Source: Pseudomonas bubulae
GTDB lineage: Bacteria > Pseudomonadota > Gammaproteobacteria > Pseudomonadales > Pseudomonadaceae
Length of the DNA stretch: 64,000 bases
Assembly: GCF_900618535.1 (NCBI RefSeq)
Contig: NZ_UYJA01000001.1
Coordinates: 1-64,000, forward strand
Direction: 5' to 3'
Position numbers and translations under genes: made by a program. Of the stretch, positions 1 to 9,266 are shown piece by piece (the first letter of the stretch is position 1; each line of letters begins with the position of its first letter). Under the pieces are notes generated by a model. That model was given only the letters and a program-made list of their open reading frames with translations. It did no database searches and was not told where the DNA came from.

Positions 1-2
1 CA

Positions 3-128
3 CTGCTGCTGACCGAAGACATCGTCACCGAGGCGCCGCAGTACCGTGATTTTGAGCTGCATATCCCGCGCACTCCAGGCCTGGGCCTGACGCTGGACGA
101 AGAGCGCCTGGCCCGTTTTAGCCGCTGA
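3..128 (+). CDS. catB: Muconate cycloisomerase CatB, C-terminal end (partial)
   Basis: The open frame entering from the left edge encodes the last 41 residues of a protein ending in LDEERLARFSR. This matches, from memory, the C-terminus of Pseudomonas muconate cycloisomerase, which converts cis,cis-muconate to muconolactone in catechol ortho-cleavage. The identification rests mainly on position: catC and catA follow on the same strand in the usual catBCA order. The 5' part and the expected divergent catR regulator lie outside the window. Confidence 0.85.
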   Translation: MLLTEDIVTEAPQYRDFELHIPRTPGLGLTLDEERLARFSR

Positions 129-144
129 CACTCTGAAAAACCCC

Positions 145-223
145 TGTGGCAGCGGGCTTGCTCGCGATGCAGACGACTCGGTGCATCCGCGCTGATGCTA
201 TCGCGAGCAAGCCCGCTGCCACA
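145..223. repeat. REP-type inverted repeat (REPIN) between catB and catC
   Basis: Two 24-base arms (145-168 and 200-223) are perfect inverted copies around a 31-base spacer. The arms carry the GCGGGCTTGCTCGCGAT core familiar from Pseudomonas REP sequences. A close relative of the same element lies at 30168-30252. It sits inside the cat operon between the catB stop and the catC ribosome-binding site, so its hairpin could affect message stability or processing there. Confidence 0.9.
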
Positions 224-255
224 GCCACTTCCCCTATTTCTTCAAGGAGAGCCCC

Positions 256-546
256 ATGCTTTTCCACGTAAAAATGACCGTAAATCTGCCCCTGGACATG
301 GACCCGACCAAGGCCGCAAAACTCAAAGCCGACGAAAAGCAACTGGCTCAACGGCTGCAGCAGGAAGGCACCTGGCGCCATCTGTGGCGCATCGCCGGGC
401 ACTACGCCAACTACAGCGTGTTCGACGTGGTCAGTGTCGAAGAACTGCATGACACCCTGCTGCAATTGCCGCTCTTTCCCTACATGGATATCGAGATTGA
501 AGGGCTGTGCCGCCACCCGTCCTCGATCCACAGCGACGACCGCTAA
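256..546 (+). CDS. catC: Muconolactone delta-isomerase CatC
   Basis: A 96-residue protein starting MLFHVKMTVNLP, the usual size and N-terminus of muconolactone isomerase. It converts muconolactone to beta-ketoadipate enol-lactone in the cytoplasm and is known in the family as a small oligomeric ferredoxin-like enzyme. A clear AAGGAG site precedes the ATG by about 8 bases. It lies between catB and catA, as expected for the muconate-induced cat operon of pseudomonads. No anomaly is seen apart from the REP element in its upstream gap. Confidence 0.95.
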   Translation: MLFHVKMTVNLPLDMDPTKAAKLKADEKQLAQRLQQEGTWRHLWRIAGHYANYSVFDVVSVEELHDTLLQLPLFPYMDIEIEGLCRHPSSIHSDDR

Positions 547-588
547 CGCTTTCTATCCCTTGCACAAGAACAAGATGAGGTGAGCCCC

Positions 589-1515
589 ATGACCGTGAAA
601 ATTTCCCACACCGAAGTCATCCAGCGCTTCTTCAAGGAAGCCGCAGGTTTTTCCAGCGATAACGGCAACCCGCGCCTGAAAAGCATCATCCTGCGCATCT
701 TGCAGGACAGCGCCAGAATCATCGAAGACCTGGACATCACTGAAGATGAATTCTGGAAGTCCGTGGACTATCTCAACCGCCTGGGCGGCCGCTCGGAAGC
801 CGGGCTGCTGGTGGCCGGGCTGGGCATCGAGCATTTTATCGACCTGTTGCAGGACGCCAAGGACGAGCAGGCCGGTCAGACTGGCGGCACCCCGCGTACC
901 ATCGAAGGCCCGCTGTATGTGGCCGGTGCCCCGGTGTACGAAGGGTTGGCACGGATGGACGACGGCAGCGAGGAGGGTGTTGCCACCGTGATGTTCCTCG
1001 AAGGGCAGGTGTTCGATCTTTCGGGCCAACCGCTGGCCGGTGCCACGGTTGATCTATGGCACGCCAACACCAAGGGTACCTACTCGTTCTTTGACCAGAG
1101 CCAGTCCGAGTACAATCTGCGCCGACGTATCATCACCGATGCCCAGGGCCGCTACCGTGCCCGCAGCATCGTGCCCTCGGGCTATGGCTGCGACCCGCAG
1201 GGGCCGACCCAGGAATGCCTTGACCAACTGGGCCGTCACGGCCAGCGTCCGGCCCATGTGCACTTCTTTATCTCGGCTCCCGGTCACCGTCACCTGACCA
1301 CCCAGATCAACCTGTCCGGGGACAAGTACCTGTGGGACGACTTTGCCTATGCCACCCGCGACGGCCTGGTGGGTGAAGTGCAGTTTCGCGACGACGGTGC
1401 CCGTGGTATTGCCGGGCGTTATGCCGAGTTGAGGTTTGACTTCCAGTTGCAACAGGCCGTTGCGCCTGCTGCCGAACAGCGCAGCCATCGCCCGCGGGCC
1501 TTGCAGCAGGTTTGA
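589..1515 (+). CDS. catA: Catechol 1,2-dioxygenase CatA
   Basis: Encodes 308 residues of an intradiol dioxygenase that opens catechol to cis,cis-muconate using non-haem Fe(III). The expected iron ligands are visible: Tyr165 in HANTKGTYSFFD, Tyr199 in SIVPSGYGCD, and His223/His225 in RPAHVHFF. The N-terminal helical segment (1-100) is the dimer linker known for this family, and length is typical. A GTG at 580 is in frame, but the ATG at 589 is preferred because ATGAGG sits about 8 bases before it. It is the last cat gene here; about 190 bases follow before the transporter. Confidence 0.96.
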   Translation: MTVKISHTEVIQRFFKEAAGFSSDNGNPRLKSIILRILQDSARIIEDLDITEDEFWKSVDYLNRLGGRSEAGLLVAGLGIEHFIDLLQDAKDEQAGQTGGTPRTIEGPLYVAGAPVYEGLARMDDGSEEGVATVMFLEGQVFDLSGQPLAGATVDLWHANTKGTYSFFDQSQSEYNLRRRIITDAQGRYRARSIVPSGYGCDPQGPTQECLDQLGRHGQRPAHVHFFISAPGHRHLTTQINLSGDKYLWDDFAYATRDGLVGEVQFRDDGARGIAGRYAELRFDFQLQQAVAPAAEQRSHRPRALQQV

Positions 1516-1707
1516 CAGCAGGCTGCAGCGAGGCCTGAGAACCCGTCGGTCTGCAAGTGTTTGCCCGGCAACAGTGGTCCGACAGACTGTTGGCAAACAG
1601 GCAGCTCTGGGAACCGTGCCACAGCGCTGCCCGCCGGCGCCACTGGCTCAAAGGGCTGCGGCATGGTCTGTGCAAAGCTCCTGGAAATACCCTTCAGGAA
1701 CACTGTC

Positions 1708-2712
1708 ATGCCTGCAGCCACCTCGCGCAAACCGCACTTTTTCCCTACACGCTTCTGGCAGGCCATGGCGCTGGCGGTGGTCAGCGTCGGGCTGGGCACA
1801 CTGGCCCATGCCGACGACAACGATGTGCCTTCCCTGGCCGGCAAACGCATTGCCATCAGCATGACCGGCACCAGTCACTACTTTGATGTCAAAGCCTTCG
1901 ACGCCCAGGTTGCCGAAGTCAGGCGCCTGGGCGGCACACCGATCACCCTGGATGCCGGGCGCAACGATAAAAACCTGGTGACCCAACTGCAAACCGTGGT
2001 CACCCAGAAACCCGATGCGGTGATCCAGACCCTGGGCACCCTGAGCGTGATCGATCCCTGGCTCAAGCGTATCAGCAAGGCCGGCATTCCTCTGTTTACG
2101 ATTGATGCGCCGTCGCAATACAGCCTCAATAACACCACATCGGACAACGTCGCCACCGGCAAGCATCTGGCCGACCAGTTGGTAGCCGACAGTGGCGCCA
2201 AGGGCAATATTCTGGTGTTCAACGGCTTTTACGGGGTGCCGGTGTGTGCGATCCGCTATGACCAGCTCAAACTGGCGCTCAAGGATCATCCCGAGCTGAA
2301 AATCATTGATCCCGAACTGCGTGATGTGATCCCCAATACCGTGCAGGACGCCTACAGTCAGGTCAGTGCACTGCTCAACAAATACCCCAAGGGCAGCGTA
2401 ACCGCGATCTGGTCTGCCTGGGATATTCCGCAATTGGGCGCGAGCAAGGCGTTGGTGGATGCCGGGCGTACGGAGATCAAGACCTATGGCGTCGATGGCA
2501 CGCCCGAAGTGCTGGAGTTGCTCAAACGCAGCGACTCGCCGGTCGGTGCGGTGATAGCCCAGCAACCGGCTTTGATCGGCAAAACCGCTGTGCAAAACGT
2601 GGCGCGCTATCTGGCCGGGCAACATGACCTGCCCAGGGAAACCCAGGTGTCGACCCTGCTGACCACTGCTGCGAACCTTGAGCAGGTGCAAAAGCTGCGA
2701 GGCGATCAGTGA
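1708..2712 (+). CDS. Periplasmic substrate-binding protein of a CUT2-type ABC importer
   Basis: 334 residues with a signal peptide (positive start, hydrophobic run WQAMALAVVSVGLG, likely cleavage after AHA near residue 34). The mature part reads as a type I periplasmic binding fold: alternating segments such as KRIAISMTG, DAVIQTLGT and IPLFTIDAPSQ resemble RbsB/sugar-binding proteins. The ATG at 1708 follows AGGAA by 7 bases; longer in-frame starts would bury the signal peptide. Its stop overlaps the ATPase start (GTGA), so the transporter is one operon. The family binds sugars, autoinducer-2 and other small molecules; the ligand here is unknown. Confidence 0.85.
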   Translation: MPAATSRKPHFFPTRFWQAMALAVVSVGLGTLAHADDNDVPSLAGKRIAISMTGTSHYFDVKAFDAQVAEVRRLGGTPITLDAGRNDKNLVTQLQTVVTQKPDAVIQTLGTLSVIDPWLKRISKAGIPLFTIDAPSQYSLNNTTSDNVATGKHLADQLVADSGAKGNILVFNGFYGVPVCAIRYDQLKLALKDHPELKIIDPELRDVIPNTVQDAYSQVSALLNKYPKGSVTAIWSAWDIPQLGASKALVDAGRTEIKTYGVDGTPEVLELLKRSDSPVGAVIAQQPALIGKTAVQNVARYLAGQHDLPRETQVSTLLTTAANLEQVQKLRGDQ

Positions 2713-4253
2713 CGTCTCCCGCCCTGCATTTGCAGGGCATCACCAAGTCTTTTGGGGCCACCCGGGCGCTGGATGGCGTTGATCTGCGCGTCGAGCAAGG
2801 CTCCATTCACGGGTTGGTCGGTGAAAACGGCGCCGGTAAATCAACCCTGATCAAAGTGCTGGCAGGTATCCATCGGGCCGACAGCGGTACCCTGGCAGTG
2901 GACGGGCAGTCTTTTGCGGCGTTGAGCCCGCGGCAGATTGAGGCGCTGGGCGTGCATTTCATTCACCAGGAACGCTTGTTGCCCGCCAGTTTTACCGTAG
3001 GTGAAGCGCTGTTCTTCGGCCGCGAACTCCGGTGCGGGCCTTTTATCCGCCGGCGTGCCCAGGACCGCGAGGCCGCACGGTTGTTGCGTGAGTATTTCGA
3101 CCTGGAGTTCCCCGCCGGGGCGCTGGTCAGCGAGCTGGACAGCGCCCGGCGACAGATTCTGCAAATTACCCGGGCCTTGCTGGCCAAGCCGAAAGTCCTG
3201 GTGTTCGACGAGCCCAGCGTGTCACTGGTCAAGCGCGAGGTTGACCAGTTGCTGGCCATTATCCGCCGTCTGCGCGATCAGGGTCTGACGATTGTGTATA
3301 TCTCCCATTATCTGCAAGAAATCCAAAGCCTGTGCGACCGGGTCACCGTGTTGCGCAATGGTCGTGCCGTGGCCGTGGTCGATCCACGCAGCACTTCAAC
3401 CGCGCAGATTGCCCGGTTGATGGTCAATCGCGAGGTCGGCGAGATGTACCCCAAGGCCGTGGTAACGCCGGGTGAGGTGGTGCTCGAACTGAAGGGGCTC
3501 AGTGCTGGTCTGGCGTATCGCGATATCCACTTGAGCCTGCGCAAAGGTGAAGTGTTGGGGCTGACCGGGCTGGTGGGTTCTGGTGCCAAGGAACTGCTCA
3601 AGACTTTGTTTGGTCTGGTGCAGCCCGAGCAGGGCAGCGTGCATTTGCAGGGACGCCTTACGCGCCTCAAGTCGCCCCGCGATGCGGTGCGCAAAGGTAT
3701 CGCGCTGGTGCCCGAAGAACGCCGCAGCCACGGGGTTGCACCACTGCTTTCGGTCATGGAAAACCTGACCCTGGCCGGGTTGTCGCGCTTTAGTCGCTGG
3801 GGGCTGTTGAGTTCTGCGGCACAGGTTCGGGAAAGCGATCGGCTGATTGCCGAACTGGGGATCAAGACCGCCGGACATGACGCCAGGGTCTCGCAGTTGA
3901 GTGGCGGCAATCAGCAAAAAGTCGCGCTGGGTAAATGGCTAGGGAAGGGCTGTGCGGTGTATCTGCTCGACGAACCCAGTGTCGGCATCGATATCGGCGC
4001 CAAGGTCGAGATCTATCGCCTGATCGGCCGCTTGGCCAAGCAAGGTGCGGCGGTGCTGGTGCTGTCTTCTGATTTACCGGAGCTGATTGGCATTAGTGAC
4101 CGGATTCTGGTGATGCACCGTGGTGCGCTGGCCGGTGAATTCGATGCCCGTGAGGTCGACAGCGATCGTTTGCTGGCCTGTGCCACGGGGGCGCGGGAAT
4201 TAGCCACTGTGGCCCTTGAATGCGAGCGGGAGCCTGCACATGCCTTCGTCTGA
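2709..4253 (+). CDS. ABC importer ATPase with two fused nucleotide-binding domains (RbsA/CUT2 type)
   Basis: 514 residues, GTG start overlapping the previous stop by 4 bases. Domain 1 has Walker A GENGAGKSTLIK and Walker B VLVFDEPSVSL; its signature is degenerate (LDSARRQ). Domain 2 has a degenerate Walker A (GLVGSGAKELLK), a good signature LSGGNQQK and Walker B VYLLDEPSVGID. This asymmetric duplicated layout and length are typical of CUT2 ATPases such as RbsA and MglA. It energises uptake with the two permeases encoded next. Substrate cannot be read from the ATPase. Confidence 0.92.
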   Translation: MTSPALHLQGITKSFGATRALDGVDLRVEQGSIHGLVGENGAGKSTLIKVLAGIHRADSGTLAVDGQSFAALSPRQIEALGVHFIHQERLLPASFTVGEALFFGRELRCGPFIRRRAQDREAARLLREYFDLEFPAGALVSELDSARRQILQITRALLAKPKVLVFDEPSVSLVKREVDQLLAIIRRLRDQGLTIVYISHYLQEIQSLCDRVTVLRNGRAVAVVDPRSTSTAQIARLMVNREVGEMYPKAVVTPGEVVLELKGLSAGLAYRDIHLSLRKGEVLGLTGLVGSGAKELLKTLFGLVQPEQGSVHLQGRLTRLKSPRDAVRKGIALVPEERRSHGVAPLLSVMENLTLAGLSRFSRWGLLSSAAQVRESDRLIAELGIKTAGHDARVSQLSGGNQQKVALGKWLGKGCAVYLLDEPSVGIDIGAKVEIYRLIGRLAKQGAAVLVLSSDLPELIGISDRILVMHRGALAGEFDAREVDSDRLLACATGARELATVALECEREPAHAFV

Positions 4254-5235
4254 AATCCTCGTCCAACCGCTGTCCCGACGGCTTGGCTTGCTACTTCTGA
4301 GGCGCGGCTCACTGCTGGCGCTTTTGCTGATCCTGGCGGTGTTCGCCGTGAGTGCGCCAAACTTCCTCAGCCCGGGCAATATCGCCAACGTGTTTGCCCA
4401 GTCGGCGATCCTCGGCATTCTCGCCTTCGGCCTTACCTGTGTGGTGATTGGTGGTGGTTCCAATGTGGTTTCGGGTGGCCTTGACCTGTCGCTGGCGGCC
4501 AATCTGGGCCTCTGTGCAGCGGTCTACAGCAGCCTGAACAATGCGGGGCTGAACGCCGCGCAAGCAATTGGCCTGACCTTGCTCTGCGGGCTGGCGGTGG
4601 GTGCCCTGAACGGTTTTACCGTAGTGGTGCTGCGTCTGCCGCCGCTGCTCGCCACCCTGGCGAGCATGAACCTGATTGCCGGGCTGGAGCTGGTGCTGAC
4701 CCAAAACAGCGTGCTGCCCACCGACTCGGCCTTGCTCGACATCCTGGCCACTGGTGAATGGCTGCGGGTACCCGTACTGGCCTGGGTGTTGCTGGGGGTT
4801 GCCTTGCTGCTGGGCTTGTTGATTCAGCACAGCCCTTATGGCTTGCGCCTGTATGCGGTGGGCGAATACCCCCAGGCGGCGCGGGCGGCCGGGCTGGGCG
4901 TAGGCCGCTATGTGTTTTCCAGCTACCTGATTGCCGGGCTGTGTGCAGCGGTTGCAGCATTTTGTTCGGCGGCATTTTTCAGCGGCAGCACCACCGGTTC
5001 CGGGGACATGCTGCTGTCGGTAGTGGCCATTGCTTTTCTCGGTGTGGTGTTCTCCCGGCGGCTGGTGGCGAATATCCCCGGCACCTTGTTGGCAACGTTG
5101 CTGCTGGGTTTCTTGATTAACGGTTTCCAACTGCTGAACATCGCCAGCTTCTGGGTCAACGGTGTGCAGGGGGTGCTGATTCTATTGGTGGTGGCCATGT
5201 CCAGTGCCTTGCGCAAAGAGGAGGGTGGACAATGA
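4240..5235 (+). CDS. ABC importer permease subunit 1 (RbsC-like)
   Basis: 331 residues, almost entirely hydrophobic helices separated by short loops, as in the RbsC/BPD_transp_2 permease family. The segment GSNVVSGGLDLSLAANLGLC matches the family motif around 'GGIDLSVG'. The ATG at 4240 is preferred over the in-frame TTG at 4216 because GGGAG lies about 8 bases upstream; it overlaps the ATPase end by 14 bases. Together with the next gene it forms a heterodimeric membrane channel. Confidence 0.9.
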   Translation: MPSSEILVQPLSRRLGLLLLRRGSLLALLLILAVFAVSAPNFLSPGNIANVFAQSAILGILAFGLTCVVIGGGSNVVSGGLDLSLAANLGLCAAVYSSLNNAGLNAAQAIGLTLLCGLAVGALNGFTVVVLRLPPLLATLASMNLIAGLELVLTQNSVLPTDSALLDILATGEWLRVPVLAWVLLGVALLLGLLIQHSPYGLRLYAVGEYPQAARAAGLGVGRYVFSSYLIAGLCAAVAAFCSAAFFSGSTTGSGDMLLSVVAIAFLGVVFSRRLVANIPGTLLATLLLGFLINGFQLLNIASFWVNGVQGVLILLVVAMSSALRKEEGGQ

Positions 5236-6209
5236 CTACGCTCGCTGCAACGCCGGTATCCGCGGTGCTTATATCCCGCCTGCTGCGCGGTATTCTGCCG
5301 CTCTTGATCGTTGTGATCGTGGTGTTTTTCGCTGTGGCTGCGCCGGGATTTTTGACCCTGGGCAATTTGAGCAGCCTGCTGCTGAACAACTTCGTGCTGT
5401 TGGCGATTGTCGCCATTGGCATGACCTGGGCTGTGGCGGCAGGGGGGATCGACCTGTCGGTGGGCACCGCGGTGGATTTCGCCAGCCTGGCCTTTGTCGT
5501 GCTGTTAAATGGCGGTCATGGCCTGCCCGTTGCCATCCCCGGCGCCCTGCTGGCCGGGGCGCTGGTGGGTGGTTTTAATGCGGGGCTGATCGCGGGTCTT
5601 GGCATCACGCCATTTCTGGCGACACTGGGCACATTGTTTATCGGCACCAGTATTCAGCAGTTGCTGTCCGAGGGTGGGCAGCCGATCTATATCGCGCAGA
5701 ACCTGTTGCCGGGGCTTAGCGCGATGTCATGGTTGGGTGTGCCCTTGCCTTTGTGGCTGGTGCTGGGTGTGGCGACGGTATACGGGGTGATTCTGGCCCG
5801 AGGGCGGTTGGGACGAGAAATTCTCGCGATTGGCACTCAGGTGCAACTGGCGCGATATTCGGGCCTGTCGATCCGTCAGATCAGCCTCAAGGTGTTTATT
5901 GCCAGCGCGCTGGCCTGTGCCGTGGCCGGGGTTGTGCTCAGTTCCACGGTCAACGCTTATGTACCGATGTCGGGCAATGCGTTTTTGATCAATGCCATCG
6001 GCGCGGTGTTTATGGGCACCACCTTGAGCCGAACCGGGCGCGCCAACATCCCCGGCACGCTGCTGGGGGTGTTGTTTATCAATGTGATTGCCAATGGGTT
6101 GCTGTTGATCGGCTGGAATTTCTATTGGCAACAGGTGGCGACCGGGGCGCTGATTTTGCTGGTGCTGGCGTTCAGTTTTGGCAGTCGGCGATTGCAGGCG
6201 CAGCAGTAA
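5232..6209 (+). CDS. ABC importer permease subunit 2 (RbsC-like)
   Basis: 325 residues of the same permease family as its neighbour, with the hallmark WAVAAGGIDLSVGTAVDFAS near residue 65. It starts with an ATGA overlap onto the previous stop. Two different permeases are usual in some CUT2 systems. The operon ends here: about 94 bases separate it from a convergent gene, and that gap contains a degenerate REP-like sequence but no clear T-rich terminator. Confidence 0.9.
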   Translation: MTTLAATPVSAVLISRLLRGILPLLIVVIVVFFAVAAPGFLTLGNLSSLLLNNFVLLAIVAIGMTWAVAAGGIDLSVGTAVDFASLAFVVLLNGGHGLPVAIPGALLAGALVGGFNAGLIAGLGITPFLATLGTLFIGTSIQQLLSEGGQPIYIAQNLLPGLSAMSWLGVPLPLWLVLGVATVYGVILARGRLGREILAIGTQVQLARYSGLSIRQISLKVFIASALACAVAGVVLSSTVNAYVPMSGNAFLINAIGAVFMGTTLSRTGRANIPGTLLGVLFINVIANGLLLIGWNFYWQQVATGALILLVLAFSFGSRRLQAQQ

Positions 6210-6303
6210 GCCTGAAGGGGCTGGTTTGCCTGCGGTGGCAGCCCTGTGCTGGTGCGAATGCCCCGCGCTGTCTGCATCGCGAGGCCCGCGGCCACACCGC
6301 TGT

Positions 6304-7530
6304 CTAGCCTGCTTTGAGGCTATTGCCGATCTGCCAAACATACAGCGGCGCAGTACCGTTAACCGCCCAGTCCCCGACAATCCGCGCCTTGTAGATCCAC
6401 GGGTTGTGGGAGGCCGCAGTGCGAGCATTGCGCCAGTGGCGATCCAGCGCCTTGCTGACGCTGACCCCGGAGGCTCCCAGCGCATTGAACAGATCGCTGG
6501 TGGCCCGCAGAATCAATTCCGACACCACTACCTGGGCTTTGGAAGTCTCGATTTCGGCGTCGATATTGGCCAGGCGCTCGGCCTCAATGTCCTCGGCCAG
6601 GCGTGCGACATAGGCCCTCTGCAGCGGTACGGCCGAGCGTAGGGTCAGCGCCTCGGCTGCGTAGACCTGAGCCGATATCTGCCCGACCACTTGCAGGATT
6701 TGCGCATCGCCACTGGCGGTCTCGGCATTGCCGTGGCTGAACACCCGCTTGCGTTCACGCACTTCTTGCGCAATATCGCGCTCCACCGCACGACCAATAC
6801 CCGCGAGTACGGCCAGCAGCACCAGTTGGTAAAAAGCGGTCTGGTATTTGAAACGTGTTTCGAAGGGGATTACGTGTTCGGCGCTCAGCGGCACGTCAAC
6901 ATACACCGAGGTGCCGCTGCCCGTGGTGCGCTGGCCAAAGCCGTCCCAGTCATCGCTCTGGGTGACGCCGGGGTGATGGGCATGCACCAGGGCAATCACA
7001 TCGGCGCCGTTGTCCGAACGCTGGGCATAGACATCTATCCAGTCGGCAAAGAGGCTGCCGGTACTGTAGTACTTGGCGCCGTTGAGGAGGTACTTGTCGC
7101 CGTGGGGGGTGATCCTGGTGAGGATTTCCCCCAGTTTTACCGCGCCCACTTCAGTCCAGCCATTGCCCACCAGCTCGCCCGCCACAAAACGTGCGAACCA
7201 TGCCCCGCGTTCCGGGCTTGGCGAAGCGTTGAGACGGTCTTCGACAAAGGCAAAATGGCCGCGCAGGGCTTGCGGGATATTGGAGTCGGCCTCGGCCAGC
7301 TCGATCAGCAACTGGAACAATTGGCCGATGGACGCTCCGGAGCCGCCGTATTCAACCGGCACCCGCACTGCACCAAAACCTGCCTGCTTGAGCCAGCGGA
7401 TAGGTTCATGGGGCAACTCGCGGGCCTGTTCGCGTTCAAGCGTGCCGGCGGCGATTTTGCGAAACAACGGGCGAAAACGATTCGCCAGGGTCTCGTAGTC
7501 GGTGCCCACGGACAGAGGTGATGCGGTCAT
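6304..7530 (-). CDS. Acyl-CoA-dehydrogenase-fold flavin monooxygenase (DszC/SfnB-like)
   Basis: 408 residues starting MTASPLSVGTDYE, with AGGAG 5-6 bases before the ATG. The fold is that of acyl-CoA dehydrogenases (N-terminal helices, FGAVRVPVEYGG, central beta domain around GNGWTEVG, C-terminal helices). Features such as GAKYYSTGSLFADW and the ending SHNPWIYKARIVGDW are those of the DszC/SfnB branch, FMN-dependent monooxygenases known for sulfur compounds and related oxidations. It probably uses FMNH2 from a separate reductase. It is divergent from the LLM monooxygenase at 7792, which supports a joint pathway. The substrate is not known. Confidence 0.8.
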   Translation of the reverse strand: MTASPLSVGTDYETLANRFRPLFRKIAAGTLEREQARELPHEPIRWLKQAGFGAVRVPVEYGGSGASIGQLFQLLIELAEADSNIPQALRGHFAFVEDRLNASPSPERGAWFARFVAGELVGNGWTEVGAVKLGEILTRITPHGDKYLLNGAKYYSTGSLFADWIDVYAQRSDNGADVIALVHAHHPGVTQSDDWDGFGQRTTGSGTSVYVDVPLSAEHVIPFETRFKYQTAFYQLVLLAVLAGIGRAVERDIAQEVRERKRVFSHGNAETASGDAQILQVVGQISAQVYAAEALTLRSAVPLQRAYVARLAEDIEAERLANIDAEIETSKAQVVVSELILRATSDLFNALGASGVSVSKALDRHWRNARTAASHNPWIYKARIVGDWAVNGTAPLYVWQIGNSLKAG

Positions 7531-7791
7531 GGCAGTTCTCCTGAAATGGAAGGTTCCTGTCGTGGGGGGTTGCAGGGTTTGTGCCGCAGGCGACGAGCCC
7601 GCAAAACCGGGAGTCAGGCCTTGGCAACTGACTGCTGAGCAACAGTTAACAATCAGGTTGTACGCAAATCGCACAGCAATGAGCACCAAGAATCCTTGCG
7701 CGGGCAAGCAGGCTCGTACTCGCAAGGCAGGGGCATGTCCGGCACGGCCTGTGCAATAGCGCTTTCAAAAGCCTTGCCGTGGAGTAATTGA

Positions 7792-9192
7792 ATGTCCCGT
7801 GAAATCCGTCTCAATGCCTTCGATATGAACTGTGTCGGTCATCAATCCCCGGGCTTGTGGGCCCACCCCCGTGATCGCTCGTGGCAGTACAAGGACCTTG
7901 AATACTGGACAGACCTGGCCAGGATCCTTGAGCGTGGCAAGTTCGACGGACTGTTTATCGCCGATGTGCTGGGAATCTATGACGTGTATCGCGGCAATGG
8001 CGATGCGGCGATCCGCCAGGGCGTGCAGGTGCCGGTCAATGACCCGCTGCAACTGATCCCGCCGATGGCGCTGGTGACCGAGCACCTGGGGTTTGGCCTG
8101 ACCGCCTCATTGTCGTTTGAGCATCCGTATCCGTTCGCCCGTCGGCTGTCGACCCTTGACCATCTGACCAAAGGCCGTGCAGGGTGGAATATTGTCACTT
8201 CGTATCTGGAAAGCGGCGCCAGGAACATCGGGCAGCAAGCGCTGACCGAGCACGATGCGCGCTATGACTATGCCCAGGAATATCTGGAAGTTTGCTACAA
8301 ACTCTGGGAAGGCAGCTGGGAAGAGGGCGCCATCCTGCGCGACCGCGAGCGACGGGTGTTCAGCGACCCGGGCAAAATTCATGAAATCCACCACTACGGC
8401 AAACATTTCCAGGTGCCGGGCATTCACCTCTGTGAACCCTCGCCGCAGCGCACTCCGGTGCTCTATCAGGCAGGGGCGTCCGGCCGGGGCAAGCAGTTTG
8501 CCGCTGAACAGGCCGAGTGCGTGTTTGTCGCGGCGCCGTCCAAGGTGCTGTTGAAAAAAACCGTCGCCGATATCCGCCGCCGTGCGGCCGAAGCCGGGCG
8601 AGACCCTGCCAAAATCCTGATTTTCAATCTGCAGACAGTGATCCTCGGCGAGACCGATGCCCTGGCCAAGGCCAAGTTCGAAGAATACAAAAGCTACGTC
8701 AGCTACGAAGGCGCAATGGCCCTGATCAGCGGCTGGACCGGCATTGATTTCAGTCAGTTCAAGCCTGACGAGCCGCTCAAACATGTGCACACCAATGCCA
8801 TTCAGTCGGCGGTCGAGACCTTTTCCACGGCGGACCCCAACACTGTCTGGACCCCCAATGCCCTGGCCGACTGGGTGGGCATCGGCGGCTTTGGCCCGCT
8901 GTTTGTCGGCAGCCCGGAAACCGTGGCTGACCTGCTCGAAGAATGGGTGGCCGAGACCGATGTGGACGGTTTCAACCTGGCTTACGCCATCACCCACGAG
9001 ACCTTTATCGATGCCGTCGAGCTGTTGGTGCCGGAACTGCAAAAGCGCGGCGTGTACAAGAAGGACTACGCGCCGGGCACCCTGCGCGAGAAGCTGTTTG
9101 GCGAAGGTCCGCGTCTGGCACACGGGCATCCGGGGGCGGGCTACCGCAACCTGGGCGAACTCAACCGCAGCCGCGCAACAGAGCCTGCTTGA
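7792..9192 (+). CDS. LLM-class flavin monooxygenase (NtaA/SnaA/DszA family)
   Basis: 466 residues starting MSREIRLNAFDMNCVGHQSPGLW, a typical opening of the NtaA/SnaA/DszA family of luciferase-like FMN-dependent monooxygenases. Other family markers are GLTASLSFEHPYPFARR, RAGWNIVTSYLESGARN and PVLYQAGASGRG (flavin phosphate region). GGAG lies about 8 bases before the ATG. Known members attack chelators, sulfones and similar compounds. With the DszC-like enzyme opposite and the FAD protein downstream it likely forms an oxidative catabolic unit fed by the ABC importer; that link is inference. Confidence 0.88.
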   Translation: MSREIRLNAFDMNCVGHQSPGLWAHPRDRSWQYKDLEYWTDLARILERGKFDGLFIADVLGIYDVYRGNGDAAIRQGVQVPVNDPLQLIPPMALVTEHLGFGLTASLSFEHPYPFARRLSTLDHLTKGRAGWNIVTSYLESGARNIGQQALTEHDARYDYAQEYLEVCYKLWEGSWEEGAILRDRERRVFSDPGKIHEIHHYGKHFQVPGIHLCEPSPQRTPVLYQAGASGRGKQFAAEQAECVFVAAPSKVLLKKTVADIRRRAAEAGRDPAKILIFNLQTVILGETDALAKAKFEEYKSYVSYEGAMALISGWTGIDFSQFKPDEPLKHVHTNAIQSAVETFSTADPNTVWTPNALADWVGIGGFGPLFVGSPETVADLLEEWVAETDVDGFNLAYAITHETFIDAVELLVPELQKRGVYKKDYAPGTLREKLFGEGPRLAHGHPGAGYRNLGELNRSRATEPA

Positions 9193-9266
9193 AACCAGGG
9201 GCTGGACACAGGCAGGGTCAGTGACTGACTCTGCGTTCAGCGCTCAATAAATCCAGGAACGAGTGA

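Noticed and set aside
6230..6303. REP-like sequence after the second permease
   Set aside because: Only degenerate half-matches (GTGGCAGCC and GCATCGCGAGGCCCGCGGCCAC) with no proper inverted partner; not annotated as a repeat.
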